The notes: generated by a model from the sequence alone, not told the origin. 64,000 nucleotides of DNA from Apostichopus japonicus (GCF_037975245.1 NC_092564.1:22471984-22535983), one strand, 5' to 3'; numbered from the stretch's first letter, positions 25,401 through 35,215 are shown. Numbers and translations are program-made.

Positions 25401-28400
25401 ACCAAACCCTAACTATCTTGCATAGATGCATGAAGTTCAACATTTTAAAGAGGTATAAATGAACAGATCTACCTAGTTTACAGTGAATCCACTTAGTGTG
25501 GAAGCTTGACTACAAGCAGTTTATCTCTTTTTGCATATATACTTCCCTGTGCAATTTCTAAAACTAACTGCTGGTGCTGCGGCCATTTCTTTGCTTGAAC
25601 AATTACTGTAGTGGACCAACACACAATATTTTCACTTACATAAACAATCATATTATAAACGGATTTACGACTCTTTTGAAATAGCAAAGAAAATATTAAG
25701 GTCCATAATTTTATCAGTCTAAGAAATGTGTCAAAATTGACACAGTTTCATTAAGTAAATTGTTATAGAGCTCATGTTATTATTTAAAGGTTGTTTCATG
25801 ATTTAATTGTTCCTAGATGTTTGCTATGTAAAACATGTGTCATAAATCAAAGTTTTAATTCTAAGCAACTCTATGTGTGTCTTATAACTGTGATAATAGT
25901 TTGGGTGACTCAAGAAAGTCTTTAATTTTTCAAAGCAAATATCACCAATTAGATAGTGTGCAGTGGTTAGCCTAGCCTACAGTTACTGCCCTGAATAACA
26001 TAATAATACACAAGTTATTAGAGCCAGCAATGTTGAAAGAACATTAGTGAAGTTAAAAACAAAAGTACACAGACTTACGTTTTAGTAAGTGGTATGGTTA
26101 ACACACTAAGTCAATTCTTTAAAAGAATACAGCATAAAATACAACTTATAATGTGAGAAAGAACTGATGTACAGTAGGCTTCACAAAGTACTGACGGGAT
26201 TCATTTGCTCAAAATCCCCCCCCCCCGTCCCAAGCCACAATTTTAACCCCCTGGCCTGAAATTGGACTCCCGAACATCCCGTTTATGGCTTCAGCCCAGG
26301 AGTAGAGTGTATAAGGGTTAATCTAGTACTCAAACCAACTTTGTTTTATCACATTGGACAAAAGCATTTGCCACTGGTAGGTGCTTTAAGTTTTCATCAT
26401 CATCATGATCATCATCACTCTTTCAAGTTTAAAATGGTCAACTTACTTCAACTCCTTTCAAACATTAACTTTCTCGTTTCATCCCCTCTTTGCAGAAAAT
26501 TGGAGCAATAGCGTTTGTTACTGGTGGGTGGTCGTTAGTGGTGTATTTCATTCGAGAGGTCGGGCTGAGTTTGTTTGCTACAGAGTACAGGGAGTATATC
26601 TTGGCTTACTTTGTTGTGGCAGGCATCCTTAGCTTCATCGTTTGTTACTGGTACGGTCCCATCCAGAATGACAGAACTGTTCATATCCTGGAAGGTGTAC
26701 TTTATCTGATCGGATGTCTACTTATTTATAGTGGAATTCAACACAAGCCCACAGCGGTTGCTTTCATAGCACTTATGGCTGGTATAACATTTCTTAGAAG
26801 GAAAGGAATTGTAAAATCAATGCCAAGTACACCAAGGCTTCGTTGGTGGTGGTAAGTTCTTTAATCATGAGAAAAACATAGAGTTGGATTTCACTTTTGC
26901 ATTTACAGCCCTGTATGATTTTCATAACCAAACCTGGATTGTCAAAACAAAATTTGTTCTATTTTCTTTTGTCTAATGTTTTCTGGGTTTTGACCTTTGG
27001 AAAGGGTTAACGGTTAAATGTAACTTAAAGAGGATGTTGGGTACAGAGATGAACTTGTAGAACAAACCTTAGCAATTCTCTGATGGTCTATATCATTGTG
27101 TTATATTTACAACCTACATATTTACATACCTATATGGGTGCTCTTGGGTTATTTCTCATTGTGTTATATTTACAACTAAATGTTACTTTGGTGTCAATTC
27201 TCATTGTGTTATATTTACAACCTTAATGGTTCTTTGGTATCAATTCTCATTGTGTTACATTTACAGTTTAAGTGGAATATACAGATTGAAACAGTTATTT
27301 AATGAGGTGTAAGGGCACAGGAAGTAAGTGGTATTAAACAAGCTCCCAGCATTCATGAAATACAAACTGGAATGAAATAAACTTTGAGCTAGTGCAAACC
27401 TACAGTAGTTGTTTCCATAATTGAATCTTAGTCAGATAAATAAACATCTACTGTAGGTGCAGTGGAAGTTTGTATTTTAGGGTCATTTATGGAAAGTGTT
27501 CTGGACTTTATGAAACCCAAGTAATAAATGTCGTTTGACAGGAATAGAAAGCGGTACCCTTCAGTGAGGAAACGGCTTCTGAGTATAGATGAGTTTGAGC
27601 AGGAGGCCGTGGAGGAAACAAAGAAAGCTCTGGAACAGCTGAGAGAATATTGCAATAGTCCGCAGTGTAATGCTTGGAAAATGATAAACAAGATGGAGAC
27701 ACCTGAAAGGTAAAGCTATAACAACAACATGTATGGGAGGTGGTTAGTAAACACACTGTATGATAGTTGTGTTTCAGTTAGACCTACTTCAACGATGAAG
27801 TTGGTTATTAAACAAACTGTATGATACTGTAGGTGTGTTTCTGTCAGTGAGACATAGATACTTCAATTATGAAGTTGGTTATTAAACAAACTGTATGATA
27901 GGTGTGCTTCTGTCAGACCTACTTCAATGATTTATTTGGTTATTAAACAAACTGTATGATAGGTGTGCTTCTGTCAGACCTACTTCAATGATTTATTTGG
28001 TTATTAAACAAACTGTATGATAGGTGTGTTTCTGTCTGTGAGAAACAGACATACTTCAACGATGTTGGTTAGTAAACAAAATGTTTCGACAGTTCCGCTA
28101 CCAGAAAGATGCAGTTCTTTATGACAGTGATGGTAGTTAGTAAACAAATGGTTTTAATGGTGTGTAGCTATCAGTGATGCAGTAATATTAATTTAACATT
28201 TCCGTTGGTTGATGGCTTGCAATTGTGAAACATCTCAATGTGACTCAGGTGAGGTGTCTTGTTGATCCTGATGAGCAATTTGACAATAACAGTGCTCAAC
28301 TCTCTTCTCTGCCAACAGGTTTGCCCAGTTTGTGCTCGGAGACGATCATCTCAGTGAACATGAGCTTACTCTCTACGATTCTGACATGTCCATACCACCA

Positions 28401-28454
28401 GAACCTGAGGTTAATGATAGTTTACTAACCAGTGACAGTGATAGTGAATGGTAG
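4494..28454 (+). CDS. nemp1: NEMP1-like nuclear envelope integral membrane protein, 9 exons
   Basis: Inner nuclear membrane protein of the NEMP (TMEM194) family, linked in other animals to nuclear envelope stiffness and fertility. Modelled exons: 4494-4593, 5155-5184, 18009-18115, 21458-21668, 23238-23310, 25300-25393, 26496-26851, 27542-27709, 28319-28454 (TAG). All junctions are GT-AG, phases agree and the sum is 1275 bp (424 residues; human NEMP1 is about 444). Exon 1 encodes a signal peptide (VNLLLILTLVSV). Exon 3 gives a Cys/Trp lumenal segment and exon 4 the conserved SCLGVEC. Exons 5-7 carry five or six membrane segments with IGILASLLIIVYIISRFIP, TGGWSLVVYFI and YWYGP. Exon 8 has LEQLREYCNSPQCNAW, a family hallmark. 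The acidic tail ends SDSDSEW. Exons 5-9 are secure. Exons 1-4 rest on phase, splice sites and weaker similarity. Intron 2 is swollen by nested transposons. Confidence 0.85.
5060..5145 (+). repeat. SINE 3' tail fragment
   Basis: Contains GAATAGCGCTATATAAATA followed by a short (TTATG)n tail. Such AGCGCTATATAAAT ends with terminal short repeats are typical of SINE/LINE 3' tails. It lies in NEMP1 intron 1 and ends just before the exon 2 acceptor. Confidence 0.6.
5418..6034. mobile_element. MITE with CTAAAACGAATGACA terminal inverted repeats
   Basis: Both ends carry ACTAAAACGAATGACA in inverted orientation, beginning GGG at the left and ending CCC at the right. The motif AACGAATGACA also recurs inside each end (for example near 5458 and 5503, and 5935-6005). 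An exact 5-bp direct repeat AGACT flanks the element (5413-5417 and 6035-6039), consistent with a target-site duplication. There is no coding capacity. It lies in NEMP1 intron 2. Confidence 0.8.
6679..7659 (+). repeat. 5' LTR
   Basis: Begins TGTCACGAACGAC and ends GTTGTGACA, giving the standard TG...CA termini. It is 981 bp. A TATA-like CTATATATAAG lies near 6973. It matches the 3' LTR base for base except for about eight differences, including a 1-bp indel in the TATATA stretch. Confidence 0.95.
7660..7914 (+). repeat. Retrotransposon leader: primer-binding region and four tandem repeats
   Basis: Just after the LTR, TGGGGGCCTATCCGGG (about 7665) is the likely primer-binding site; I cannot assign the tRNA. 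About 7677-7800 then holds four degenerate copies of a unit containing GGGAATTGTTTAAAAGATAG and AAACAAACC. The first gag ATG is at 7915. Confidence 0.7.
7915..9281 (+). CDS. Retrotransposon gag and protease start (frameshifted)
   Basis: Gag begins at 7915 with a charged coiled-coil segment rich in EKQRAE repeats (residues about 40-70), followed by a capsid-like region. The first frame runs to 8607. From about 8526 the homology continues in another frame to 9281, so a single-base shift lies in the A-rich stretch around 8515-8525. The second frame carries a zinc knuckle (CFVCGKLGHKANDC, C-x2-C-x4-H-x4-C, about 8851-8892) and then an aspartic protease-like motif RDSGCSGVIV near 9194. A further shift near 9260 carries the protease into the next frame. 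The element is recent, so these are young lesions or sequencing indels. Confidence 0.85.
9289..11157 (+). CDS. Retrotransposon protease C-terminus and integrase
   Basis: An open frame of 622 codons. It starts with the end of the protease (VYDLIIGNVPG, residues about 30-40), then an acidic linker. The HHCC zinc-binding domain follows (His pair around residues 205-212 and CKSCDIC near 240). The DDE catalytic core has Asp in VAVDIVG (about 273), Asp in TDRGSQFTS (about 334) and Glu in NGLVEKFN (about 367). A C-terminal chromatin- or DNA-binding segment (PGDLVLILLP) comes next. The frame ends at 11157 inside the linker to RT; RT homology begins in the frame opening at 11126, so one base shift near 11140 separates them. 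Integrase ahead of RT is atypical for the gypsy group. Confidence 0.9.
   Translation: MRKIPEANVAVDTPFFTGSLKALCMKRPVYDLIIGNVPGVRGPENPDPDWSVKEVPSEQCEPHNVEETASVELGTSVESRDEPEVAADQMLPSDDVGDDSDIGGAVETRAQKQKRNENLKPLKTANVPMDDVTPEQLRQAQKEDSTLKNCFKHVGNPRPLKGKEGISEFILRNDILYRKVSGNDKPSDQLVVPEKFRNQVMKLAHDSIMAGHLGVAKTTDKVQSQFYWPGVGSDVMRYCKSCDICQRTCDKGRVTKVPLGHMPLIDTPFKRVAVDIVGPISPTSKHGNRYILTLVDYATRFPEAVPLRNIDTERVAEALVDIFSRVGVPSEILTDRGSQFTSDVMKEVSRLLSLRQLTTTPYHPICNGLVEKFNGTLKRMLKRMCEERPSDWDRYIGPLLFAYREAPQASTGFAPFELLYGRTVRGPMAILKEMWTSEVDNPETRSTYQYVLDLRERLEETWALARSELQESSERYKKYYNRKAKSRKFKPGDLVLILLPTDQNKLLMQWKGPFTVLSEIGESSYSIDVNGKSKSFHANLLKEYISRDKSNVVGTTVISMSEDEEQESCFELPALQTNQSESASDVVVNDELGVGQLHEVKRVLSKFTDVLTDVPGKTDVLK
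11126..12435 (+). CDS. Retrotransposon reverse transcriptase and RNase H (one frameshift)
   Basis: Reverse transcriptase occupies 11126 to about 11905: conserved FCVDYRKLN, RIDLTKGYWQ, TMPFGLVGAPAVF and the catalytic YLDD (about 11630), then EFLGHTV and the RT connection. The frame then runs into a stop at 11930-11932. Homology continues in another frame from about 11905 (no ATG needed), including the 11977-12435 frame with RNase H: TDASDVGIGAVL (about 12092), the conserved Glu region ERNYSVIERECL and the Asp in LQTDHEPL. It ends GADYMSRM and stop. No integrase lies between here and the 3' LTR. Confidence 0.92.
12436..12701 (+). promoter_or_regulatory. Retrotransposon 3' untranslated segment with polypurine tract
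   Basis: AT-rich non-coding stretch after RNase H. It ends in AAAGGGGGAG (12688-12697), the polypurine tract that primes plus-strand synthesis, 5 bp before the 3' LTR. Confidence 0.8.
12702..13681 (+). repeat. 3' LTR
   Basis: 980-bp direct copy of the 5' LTR, with TGTCACG start and GTGACA end. Differences include a CCCATGG versus CCCACGG substitution near the end and loss of one A after TATATATA. Confidence 0.95.
14258..17247. mobile_element. 3-kb non-autonomous TIR element with TACGTCCGTCAC subterminal repeats
   Basis: The left terminus GGGCAGTTCCGTAAA and the right terminus, which reads GGGCAATTCCGTAAA on the other strand, form inverted repeats flanked by AAAA on both sides. The 12-mer TACGTCCGTCAC, or its complement, recurs at about 14622, 14776, 14799-14838 (three in a row), 16809, 16845, 16866, 17056 and 17223 (truncated), that is, only within the outer 600 bp of each end. 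That layout is typical of transposase binding sites. No convincing transposase frame is present between them. The element sits inside the hAT element in NEMP1 intron 2. Confidence 0.8.
15907..15938. repeat. Perfect 14-bp stem hairpin
   Basis: ATAGCTATTCAGCA, a 4-nt loop ATAC, then the exact complement. It lies inside the 3-kb TIR element and is followed by GTTATAACACTG repeats (15957-16005). Confidence 0.85.
18444..18483. repeat. Imperfect inverted repeat (hairpin)
   Basis: ACATATATAGAGTACCA and its near complement are separated by AATA, with small bulges in the right arm. It lies in NEMP1 intron 3. It may be a short foldback element or a non-coding hairpin. Confidence 0.6.
19858..19995. repeat. 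Short tandem repeat, about 39-bp unit
   Basis: Three to four copies of a unit containing GCGTACAACCT and CCAGCTGAGGTGGATTTGGA. NEMP1 intron 3. Confidence 0.85.
21645..22560 (+). repeat. Minisatellite derived from the NEMP1 exon 4 splice donor
   Basis: About thirty degenerate copies of a roughly 29-bp unit AAACTGCATGGCAAACTA followed by AGGGGTAAGTT. The first copy is the last coding stretch of exon 4 with its GT donor (exon ends 21668), so the array multiplied an exon end plus its donor site. Many units keep GGGTAAGT, an excellent donor consensus. Variants with ATTAAATGGGTAAG alternate with AAGGGGTAAG. Confidence 0.9.
23411..24856 (+). mobile_element. Internally deleted DIRS-type tyrosine-recombinase retrotransposon
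   Basis: The ends are inverted repeats of about 90 bp: GCTTACATGTCTCCCCACAA at the left and its near complement ending GGGGAGACAGGTAAGC at the right, matching inward past TCCTGGTAA to the CTCTACGA segment. Inside, 23484-23945 encodes an RNase H C-terminus-like segment (MADALSRLEMDPNEWAL, GRPMVDLFA). From about 23920, shifting frames encode a tyrosine-recombinase-like region (TEATYDSWLRKVGELC, then AIHRGL and LIRGMANKRPRIRRLAPSW near 24310-24410). Gag and RT are missing. Frameshifts and stops make it a relic. It lies in NEMP1 intron 5, between exons 23238-23310 and 25300-25393. Confidence 0.8.
26213..26226. repeat. Poly-C tract
   Basis: Run of about 13 C within NEMP1 intron 6; a similar poly-G run is at about 24648. 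Confidence 0.9.
27095..27268. repeat. Tandem repeat with CATTGTGTTATATTTACAAC
   Basis: Four degenerate copies of about 50 bp (TTCTCATTGTGTTATATTTA core). NEMP1 intron 7. Confidence 0.8.
27735..28082. repeat. Tandem repeat of about 62-75 bp, five copies
   Basis: The unit contains TTATTAAACAAACTGTATGATAG, split here as TTATTAAACAAACTG and TATGATAGGTGTG, then TTTCTGTCAGACCTACTTCA. It occupies most of NEMP1 intron 8, just after the exon 8 donor. Confidence 0.85.
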
Positions 28455-29053
28455 TTGCTTGCAGTCATTCACAGCCTGGAGCAGTAACATGGCTTCATTC
28501 TGCTTCCACATGACTTCCTTTATAGTTAAAACTTCAGGTTTTAAGGCTTATATGCTGTGAAGTTTTTACTTTCCTATAAAAAGTATGAAACTTTACAAGC
28601 ATCTCAATTTTAGACAAAAACAACACTGCTTTTATGCTCAGCTTGTTTATTTATGAGAAGGGAAGCTAAACTGTTGAAGAGGGAAGGATTGATTACCATA
28701 AAGGGTGAGATTAGAGTAATTCATAGGGAGAAGTAACATAATCACAAATAGAAGACTTGAAATTATGTCATAACATCCATTGTGTCAGTTCAAAAGGGTA
28801 TTCAAAAGGGGAATTCCATTCAAAGGTGTGTTTTTCATATACTGATATCTCATTGTTTAACAAATCGTTAAATCAAATGAGTTTGTATTGTAAATATTCA
28901 AACATTTTGTAGTATATATATATTTATATTGTAGCATATATATATCTATAGTCGAATCCAAGTTAAGAAAAGAGTATAAAACATTTGCTTTTGCCTATAA
29001 TTTAACTACAGTTGAAGTATGCTGCTATCTAGCAGTGTATATTGCTTTACTGC

Positions 29054-29059
29054 AATAAA
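29054..29059 (+). terminator. Candidate NEMP1 polyadenylation signal
   Basis: AATAAA 600 bp after the stop codon at 28452-28454, the best-placed canonical hexamer for the main NEMP1 transcript. The region 28455-29060 would then be the 3' UTR. It is inferred from sequence only. Confidence 0.5.
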
Positions 29060-29074
29060 CTGTGGTAGTTTATA

Positions 29075-31100
29075 TCTAGCATGATGTAACAGATGTCTCC
29101 AATTCAGAGAACAGTCCCTAGATTTTATGTACCTTCCATTTATGTACTGTCCTGGTGAAATATTGAATTCATACAAAAAGAACTGAATAATTTCAATTTA
29201 CAGGACTGAGAGGTGGCTTTCACCTATCATAAAATACAAATAAATAAAACTACAAACATTAAGTTTATTAATGGCTCACAGATAAAGGCAACCCAGTTCA
29301 TTGATTTAGTTTCATATCCTGTCATTCACATGAAAAGCATAATGTTGCTCATAGTGATAGATAGAATAAGAAGACTTGCAGTTACCTTCCACCTCTTTGG
29401 ACATATAACTTGTTTTTGGATGAGGTGTCTTAATTAGGCATTTGTCTGTCAGCCTACTGTACTTAGAACTGAAATAATCTGAGTGATCCCTATCTTAACA
29501 GTGTAGGTATATAGTATCCCTTGATGTCACATGTTGTGTGACGAGGCGTCATCACTACCATGTCCCCAGATTTTGTGGCACAAGTATGGTCCCCTTACTA
29601 TAGATCAGATTATGCTGCTATAGATCAATATAGTAGTATAATTGCAAGATGTGTTGATAGTATATGTATGTATACGGATGTATACATAACCGCAAAGTTG
29701 CAAACTAACCCTAAACCATGTTTAAAGGAATTGTTTAGTGAAAAATAGGATCCAGTCCATCCGGTCATATAATTTATTGTCTTTGTATGGCCCTGTAATG
29801 AATTTTAGTTTCTGTGACTCACCGAGAAATTTCAATCTAAATCGCTATTTTATCTTCAGAAAGATTAACTTTCTTCGCTAAAGCGTCCCTGCAGCCTCTG
29901 AAGTGAAGTGCTGCGGATGACGTCACAGTCGCTCATCGTTCTCCACCGTTCAAATACATAAGATTAAGTTGGCGCGAGCTTCAAAAATTGGCTTCTCCTG
30001 AATCATAGAATGAAAATCCCTGAACTAAATAATTATGGAGTTCTTTTTATATACCCAATAGACTGCCACTAAAAAAATCCTTTAAGTATGTATTAGTATA
30101 TATGTTTGTGTACATACAAGTAGGTGTTGTTATATAACACTGCAATCCATCAGTATTTTTTACTATTTGGCTTCAGAATATGTCCTGGCTAGTATGTTAA
30201 GTGGAGTATGGCTACTGGTTTATTGCAAACCAGTACCTAAAACTAATATACAGAAAGCTAAGTCTTAGTGATTCCTAGTTGCTTTTCATAAGTGAATCTG
30301 TAATGTAACTTGTGTTCATCCAAGCTTTACTTTATTGCAATTACCTGACTTTGCCCAATGTCAAACTCAATTGACTTTTGTATTTTGTACTCTATGAGGT
30401 GGACCCACATATCAAGTTTATTCAGTCTTTACTTTTGTATAACATGTTCTTGAAGTGTTCAGACCTATTTCTCTGTTGACCTCAAATGATTTTTAGCTGC
30501 CACAGAAAATATGTGGGGCACTTGTACTCACTATGATATGAAGTTTATATTTGGAGTTGATCAGTTACAACTTCATGCAAGCTTCACAAAGTTTGATTTT
30601 CAGATGACTAGGGACTACTACTGGAAGATTTTTCCAGCATAAACCAAGGTGCTATCTTTGTCTACTGTCATTTATATTTTTATTTGGAAGTTCATTGCTG
30701 TAGTCTGCAGTCAGAACTAAGTGTTTTAAACTTTCAGTTTGCTATACCTTTTTATCAATACTGGATGATTTTATTATGGGAATATGACCATTGTTTGTGT
30801 AACCTTCTGTTTGGGAATATGTTTGGGAATATGACCATTGTTTGTGTAACCTTCAACTGTAAACAAAATTCTTTCGGAGGTCATGAGTCTTTAAAGCCTG
30901 TCAAGTTGTTCTGTTGTTTGTTACACATTGAAACGTCAGTTTAAGGACTTGTTTTAATGAACCAACCTGATTACTCTTAGTGCTATGTAATCTTGAAAAC
31001 AGAATCGAGGATTCTTTTGCAACCATTGATGCCTATATATATACTTTCCCCAAAACTGCAAAGGCTATTAATGATTGTGCATGGTGCTAAATACTACAAC
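29075..31100. other. Intergenic stretch without a recognised gene
   Basis: No exon, RNA gene or classified repeat is recognised. A short direct duplication (GGGAATATGACCATTGTTTG, about 30777 and 30825) and a GC-richer patch with TGACGTCA (about 29918) stand out. Confidence 0.5.
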
Positions 31101-31171
31101 TAATCTAAAAATTGCCACTCTCTTCTGCTCTCTTCTTGGCTAAACTCTCTTCTGCTCTTTCCCCTTTCTAG

Positions 31172-31250
31172 TTGTGAGCGGTTTTTAGAATTCAAAAAGA
31201 CGACAGAAAAACTGCCGCTGCTTTATGACAGTAAAGTGGACTACTGCTAA
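31172..31250 (+). CDS. Candidate alternative NEMP1 terminal exon
   Basis: Preceded by a strong pyrimidine tract and acceptor (CTTTCCCCTTTCTAG). If spliced in phase 2, as NEMP1 exon 8 (ending 27709) requires, it encodes CERFLEFKKTTEKLPLLYDS, a few more residues and then TAA at 31248-31250. It resembles the start of regular exon 9 (RFAQF...LTLYDSD) in spacing of RF, L and LYDS, so it may be a duplicated last exon giving a shorter C-terminus without the acidic tail. Use in mRNA is not shown by the sequence. Confidence 0.45.
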
Positions 31251-31654
31251 GCTACATATGTACTTTAGTATGTACTGGAAGAGCATGTACTGGAAGTTAA
31301 TCATTATTACTTCAAGTATTTGCCAGTGACTATCAAATGTCATTGGGAATATTCACCCATCACACTTACTTTTCTTCACAAATATTGTTTGACTTTTGCA
31401 GTAGCCCCAAGACTATGTGGAATTCACAGTAGGAAACCTGCTCAAAAAGTTGTCACCATCAAGGATTGTCTGTCGTTATCGTAAAACACTTAAGTATATA
31501 CATGATAACTTATGGAAAGTACTCTCTTTTTAAAGTTTTTAATTCTTGTGAAGTGACAAAGTCACCTGAAATTTGCATAAAGAGGTAAACATTTATCTTT
31601 GATGGCAGCCACAAAAGAGAAAATTGTTTGGTTCATCTGAACAAACTTTGTAGA

Positions 31655-33905
31655 AATTCAAAGAGGAGATTGTCTTGTTACTTGCAGTTGAAGGTCATTC
31701 TAACCTGCTTTACTTAATGAAGCAGATTGTGAGGCTTGAAACAAAAGTTAATCTTGTTACTTGCAGTTGAAGGTCATTCTAACCTGCTCTACTTAATGAA
31801 GCAGATTGTGAGGCTTGAAACAAAAGTTAATCTTGTTACTTGCAGTTGAAGGTCATTCTAACCTGCTCTACTTAATGAAGCAGATTGTGAGGCTTGAAAC
31901 AAAAGTTAATCTTGTAACTTGCAGTTGAAGGTCATTTTAACCTGCTCTACTTAATGAAGCAGATTGTGAGGCTTGAAACAAAAGTTAATCTTGTAACTTG
32001 CAGTTGAAGGTCATTTTAACCTGCTCTACTTAATGAAGCAGATTGTGAGGCTTGAAACAAAAGTTAATCTTGTTACTTGCAGTTGAAGGTCATTTTAACC
32101 TGCTCTACTTAATGAAGCAGATTGTGAGGCTTGAAACAAAAGTTAATCTTGTTACTTGCAGTTGAAGGTCATTCTAACCTGCTCTACTTAATGAAGCAGA
32201 TTGTGAGGCTTGAAACAAAAGTTAATCTTGTAACTTGCAGTTGAAGGTCATTCTAACCTGCTCTACTTAATGAAGCAGATTGTGAGGCTTGAAACAAAAG
32301 TTAATCTTGTTACTTGCAGTTGAAGGTCATTCTAACCTGCTCTACTTAATGAAGCAGATTGTGAGGCTTGAAACAAAAGTTAATCTTGTAACTTGCAGTT
32401 GAAGGTCATTCTAACCTGCTCTACTTAATGAAGCAGATTGTGAGGCTTGAAACAAAAGTTAATCTTGTTACTTGCAGTTGAAGGTCATTCTAACCTGCTC
32501 TACTTAATGAAGCAGATTGTGAGGCTTGAAACAAAGTTAATCTTGTTACTTGCAGTTGAAGGTCATTTTAACCTGCTCTACTTAATGAAGCAGATTGTGA
32601 GGCTTGAAACAAAAGTTAATCTTGTAACTTGCAGTTGAAGGTCATTTTAACCTGCTCTACTTAATGAAGCAGATTGTGAGGCTTGAAACAAAAGTTAATC
32701 TTGTAACTTGCAGTTGAAGGTCATTTTAACCTGCTCTACTTAATGAAGCAGATTGTGAGGCTTGAAACAAAAGTTAATCTTGTAACTTGCAGTTGAAGGT
32801 CATTTTAACCTGCTCTACTTAATGAAGCAGATTGTGAGGCTTGAAACAAAAGTTAATCTTGTAACTTGCAGTTGAAGGTCATTCTAACCTGCTCTACTTA
32901 ATGAAGCAGATTGTGAGGCTTGAAACAAAAGTTAATCTTGTAACTTGCAGTTGAAGGTCATTCTAACCTGCTCTACTTAATGAAGCAGATTGTGAGGCTT
33001 GAAACAAAAGTTAATCTTGTTACTTGCAGTTGAAGGTCATTCTAACCTGCTCTACTTAATGAAGCAGATTGTGAGGCTTGAAACAAAGTTAATCTTGTTA
33101 CTTGCAGTTGAAGGTCATTCTAACCTGCTCTACTTAATGAAGCAGATTGTGAGGCTTGAAACAAAAGTTAATCTTGTAACTTGCAGTTGAAGGTCATTTT
33201 AACCTGCTCTACTTAATGAAGCAGATTGTGAGGCTTGAAACAAAAGTTAATCTTGTAACTTGCAGTTGAAGGTCATTTTAACCTGCTCTACTTAATGAAG
33301 CAGATTGTGAGGCTTGAAACAAAAGTTAATCTTGTAACTTGCAGTTGAAGGTCATTTTAACCTGCTCTACTTAATGAAGCAGATTGTGAGGCTTGAAACA
33401 AAAGTTAATCTTGTTACTTGCAGTTGAAGGTCATTCTAACCTGCTCTACTTAATGAAGCAGATTGTGAGGCTTGAAACAAAAGTTAATCTTGTAACTTGC
33501 AGTTGAAGGTCATTCTAACCTGCTCTACTTAATGAAGCAGATTGTGAGGCTTGAAACAAAAGTTAATCTTGTTACTTGCAGTTGAAGGTCATTCTAACCT
33601 GCTCTACTTAATGAAGCAGATTGTGAGGCTTGAAACAAAGTTAATCTTGTTACTTGCAGTTGAAGGTCATTTTAACCTGCTCTACTTAATGAAGCAGATT
33701 GTGAGGCTTGAAACAAAAGTTAATCTTGTTACTTGTAGTTGAAGGTCATTTTAACCTGCTTGTTACTTGCAGTTGAAGGTCATTTTAACCTGCTGTACTT
33801 AATGAAGCAGATTGTGAGGCTTGAAACAAAAGTTAATCTTGTTACTTGTAGTTGAAGATCATTTTAACCTCGTTGTTAGTTGCAGTCATTTTAACCTGCT
33901 CTACT
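31655..33905. repeat. 79-bp satellite array with 552-bp higher-order period
   Basis: About 28 copies of a 79-bp unit (TTGAAGGTCATTCTAACCTG ... GAGGCTTGAAACAAAAG, then TTAATCTTGTTACTTGCAG). Copies differ mainly at TTCTAAC/TTTTAAC and TTGTTAC/TTGTAAC. A variant lacking one A (ACAAAGTT) recurs at about 32529, 33081 and 33633, exactly 552 bp apart (6x79 + 78), which shows that blocks of seven units were amplified together. The last units (33730-33905) are truncated and diverged. Confidence 0.95.
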
Positions 33906-34759
33906 TATAATGAAGCAGAATGTGAAACAAGAGGAATAACTTGACTTTACACTTGTCTATTTACAGCAACATGTAAGAGCAAAGTATTAAGAAACTAGCC
34001 AGTAAGTCTTTCATTGCTTGAGAACTGTTTATGTTTAGTTTCTTTATTTTGACATTGCATATGCTTTGGTATTCACTGATTATGATTGTTGCATTCATAC
34101 TGAATACCGGAAATAATTTTAAATTTAATTAATTCATTAAGTTTAATAACAACTTAAATGATCCCGGTTACTAAACTATTGGCACCTATAGATGTGGTGG
34201 AGATATGAATGACTGTTTCCATATAAACAAAGATAATGAAATCAAGTACCTCCATGTTACCTTCTGTGTGATGTTGGTATTCATGACTGCAGTACTAACA
34301 TTATACACCACATCTAACCCAACATACTCTTTAGAGTTGTAGACAATATGGAAAGAAGACCCAATTAGCAGGATAGTCACATGATATCAACTGCACATGC
34401 ATTATGTTTTCCATTCATCAAAAGTATTTATTTACTTGTTTTGTTCTAGTAAGTGATTTACTTCTTACATTTTTAATAAATTAGTACAAAGAATTTATTC
34501 AACTCTACATTACTAAGGGTGTTCTTTTCTTCTCACCTACCATTTCACTTAATAGACTCCTGAAATGTGGCCATGAAACTTAGCATCTTTAGCCAGGGTC
34601 TTCCACCATGGATGCTGCTAACCTTACACTGTACTGTGTATGTCTTCCCTGTACATAAAATATCCATTGTGTATGCAAATATTTTAAGGTAAAATGTTCA
34701 AACCTTCCAAATTCAGCAGTCTTAAAACTAGCGATTACACATGCTGCAGTATGAAAAGA

Positions 34760-35215
34760 ATACTTTATACATATGGTACTAAGTTCAGGCAAATACTTAA
34801 TACATATGGTACTAAGTTCAGGCAAATACTTTATACATATGGTTCTAAGTTCAGGCAAATACTTTATACATATGGTACTAAGTTCAGGCAAATACTTAAT
34901 ACATATGGTACTAAGTTCAGTCAATTACTTTATACATATGGTACTAAGTTCAGGCAAATACTTTATACATATGGTTCTAAGTTCAGGAAAATACTTTATA
35001 CATATGGTACTAAGTTCAGGCAAATACTTAATACATATGGTACTAAGTTCAGTCAAATACTTTATACATATGGTACTAAGTTCAGTCAAATACATTATAC
35101 ATATGGTACTAAGTTCTGGCAAATACTTTATACATATGGTACTAAGTTCAGGCAAATACTTTATACATATGGTACTAAGTTCAGTCAAATACTTTATACA
35201 TATTGTACTAAGTTT
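34760..35215. repeat. 33-bp tandem repeat array
   Basis: Thirteen to fourteen copies of AAATACTTTATACATATGGT plus ACTAAGTTCAGGC. Because 33 is divisible by 3 and the unit lacks stops in several frames, long open frames appear on both strands; none looks like a gene. It lies 280 bp beyond the NCAPG2 stop and could fall in that gene's 3' UTR. Confidence 0.93.

Noticed and set aside
32447-33742. Three near-identical 63-codon frames
   Set aside because: They are produced by the 79-bp satellite. The unit length is not a multiple of three, and the frames exist only where one unit lacks a base.
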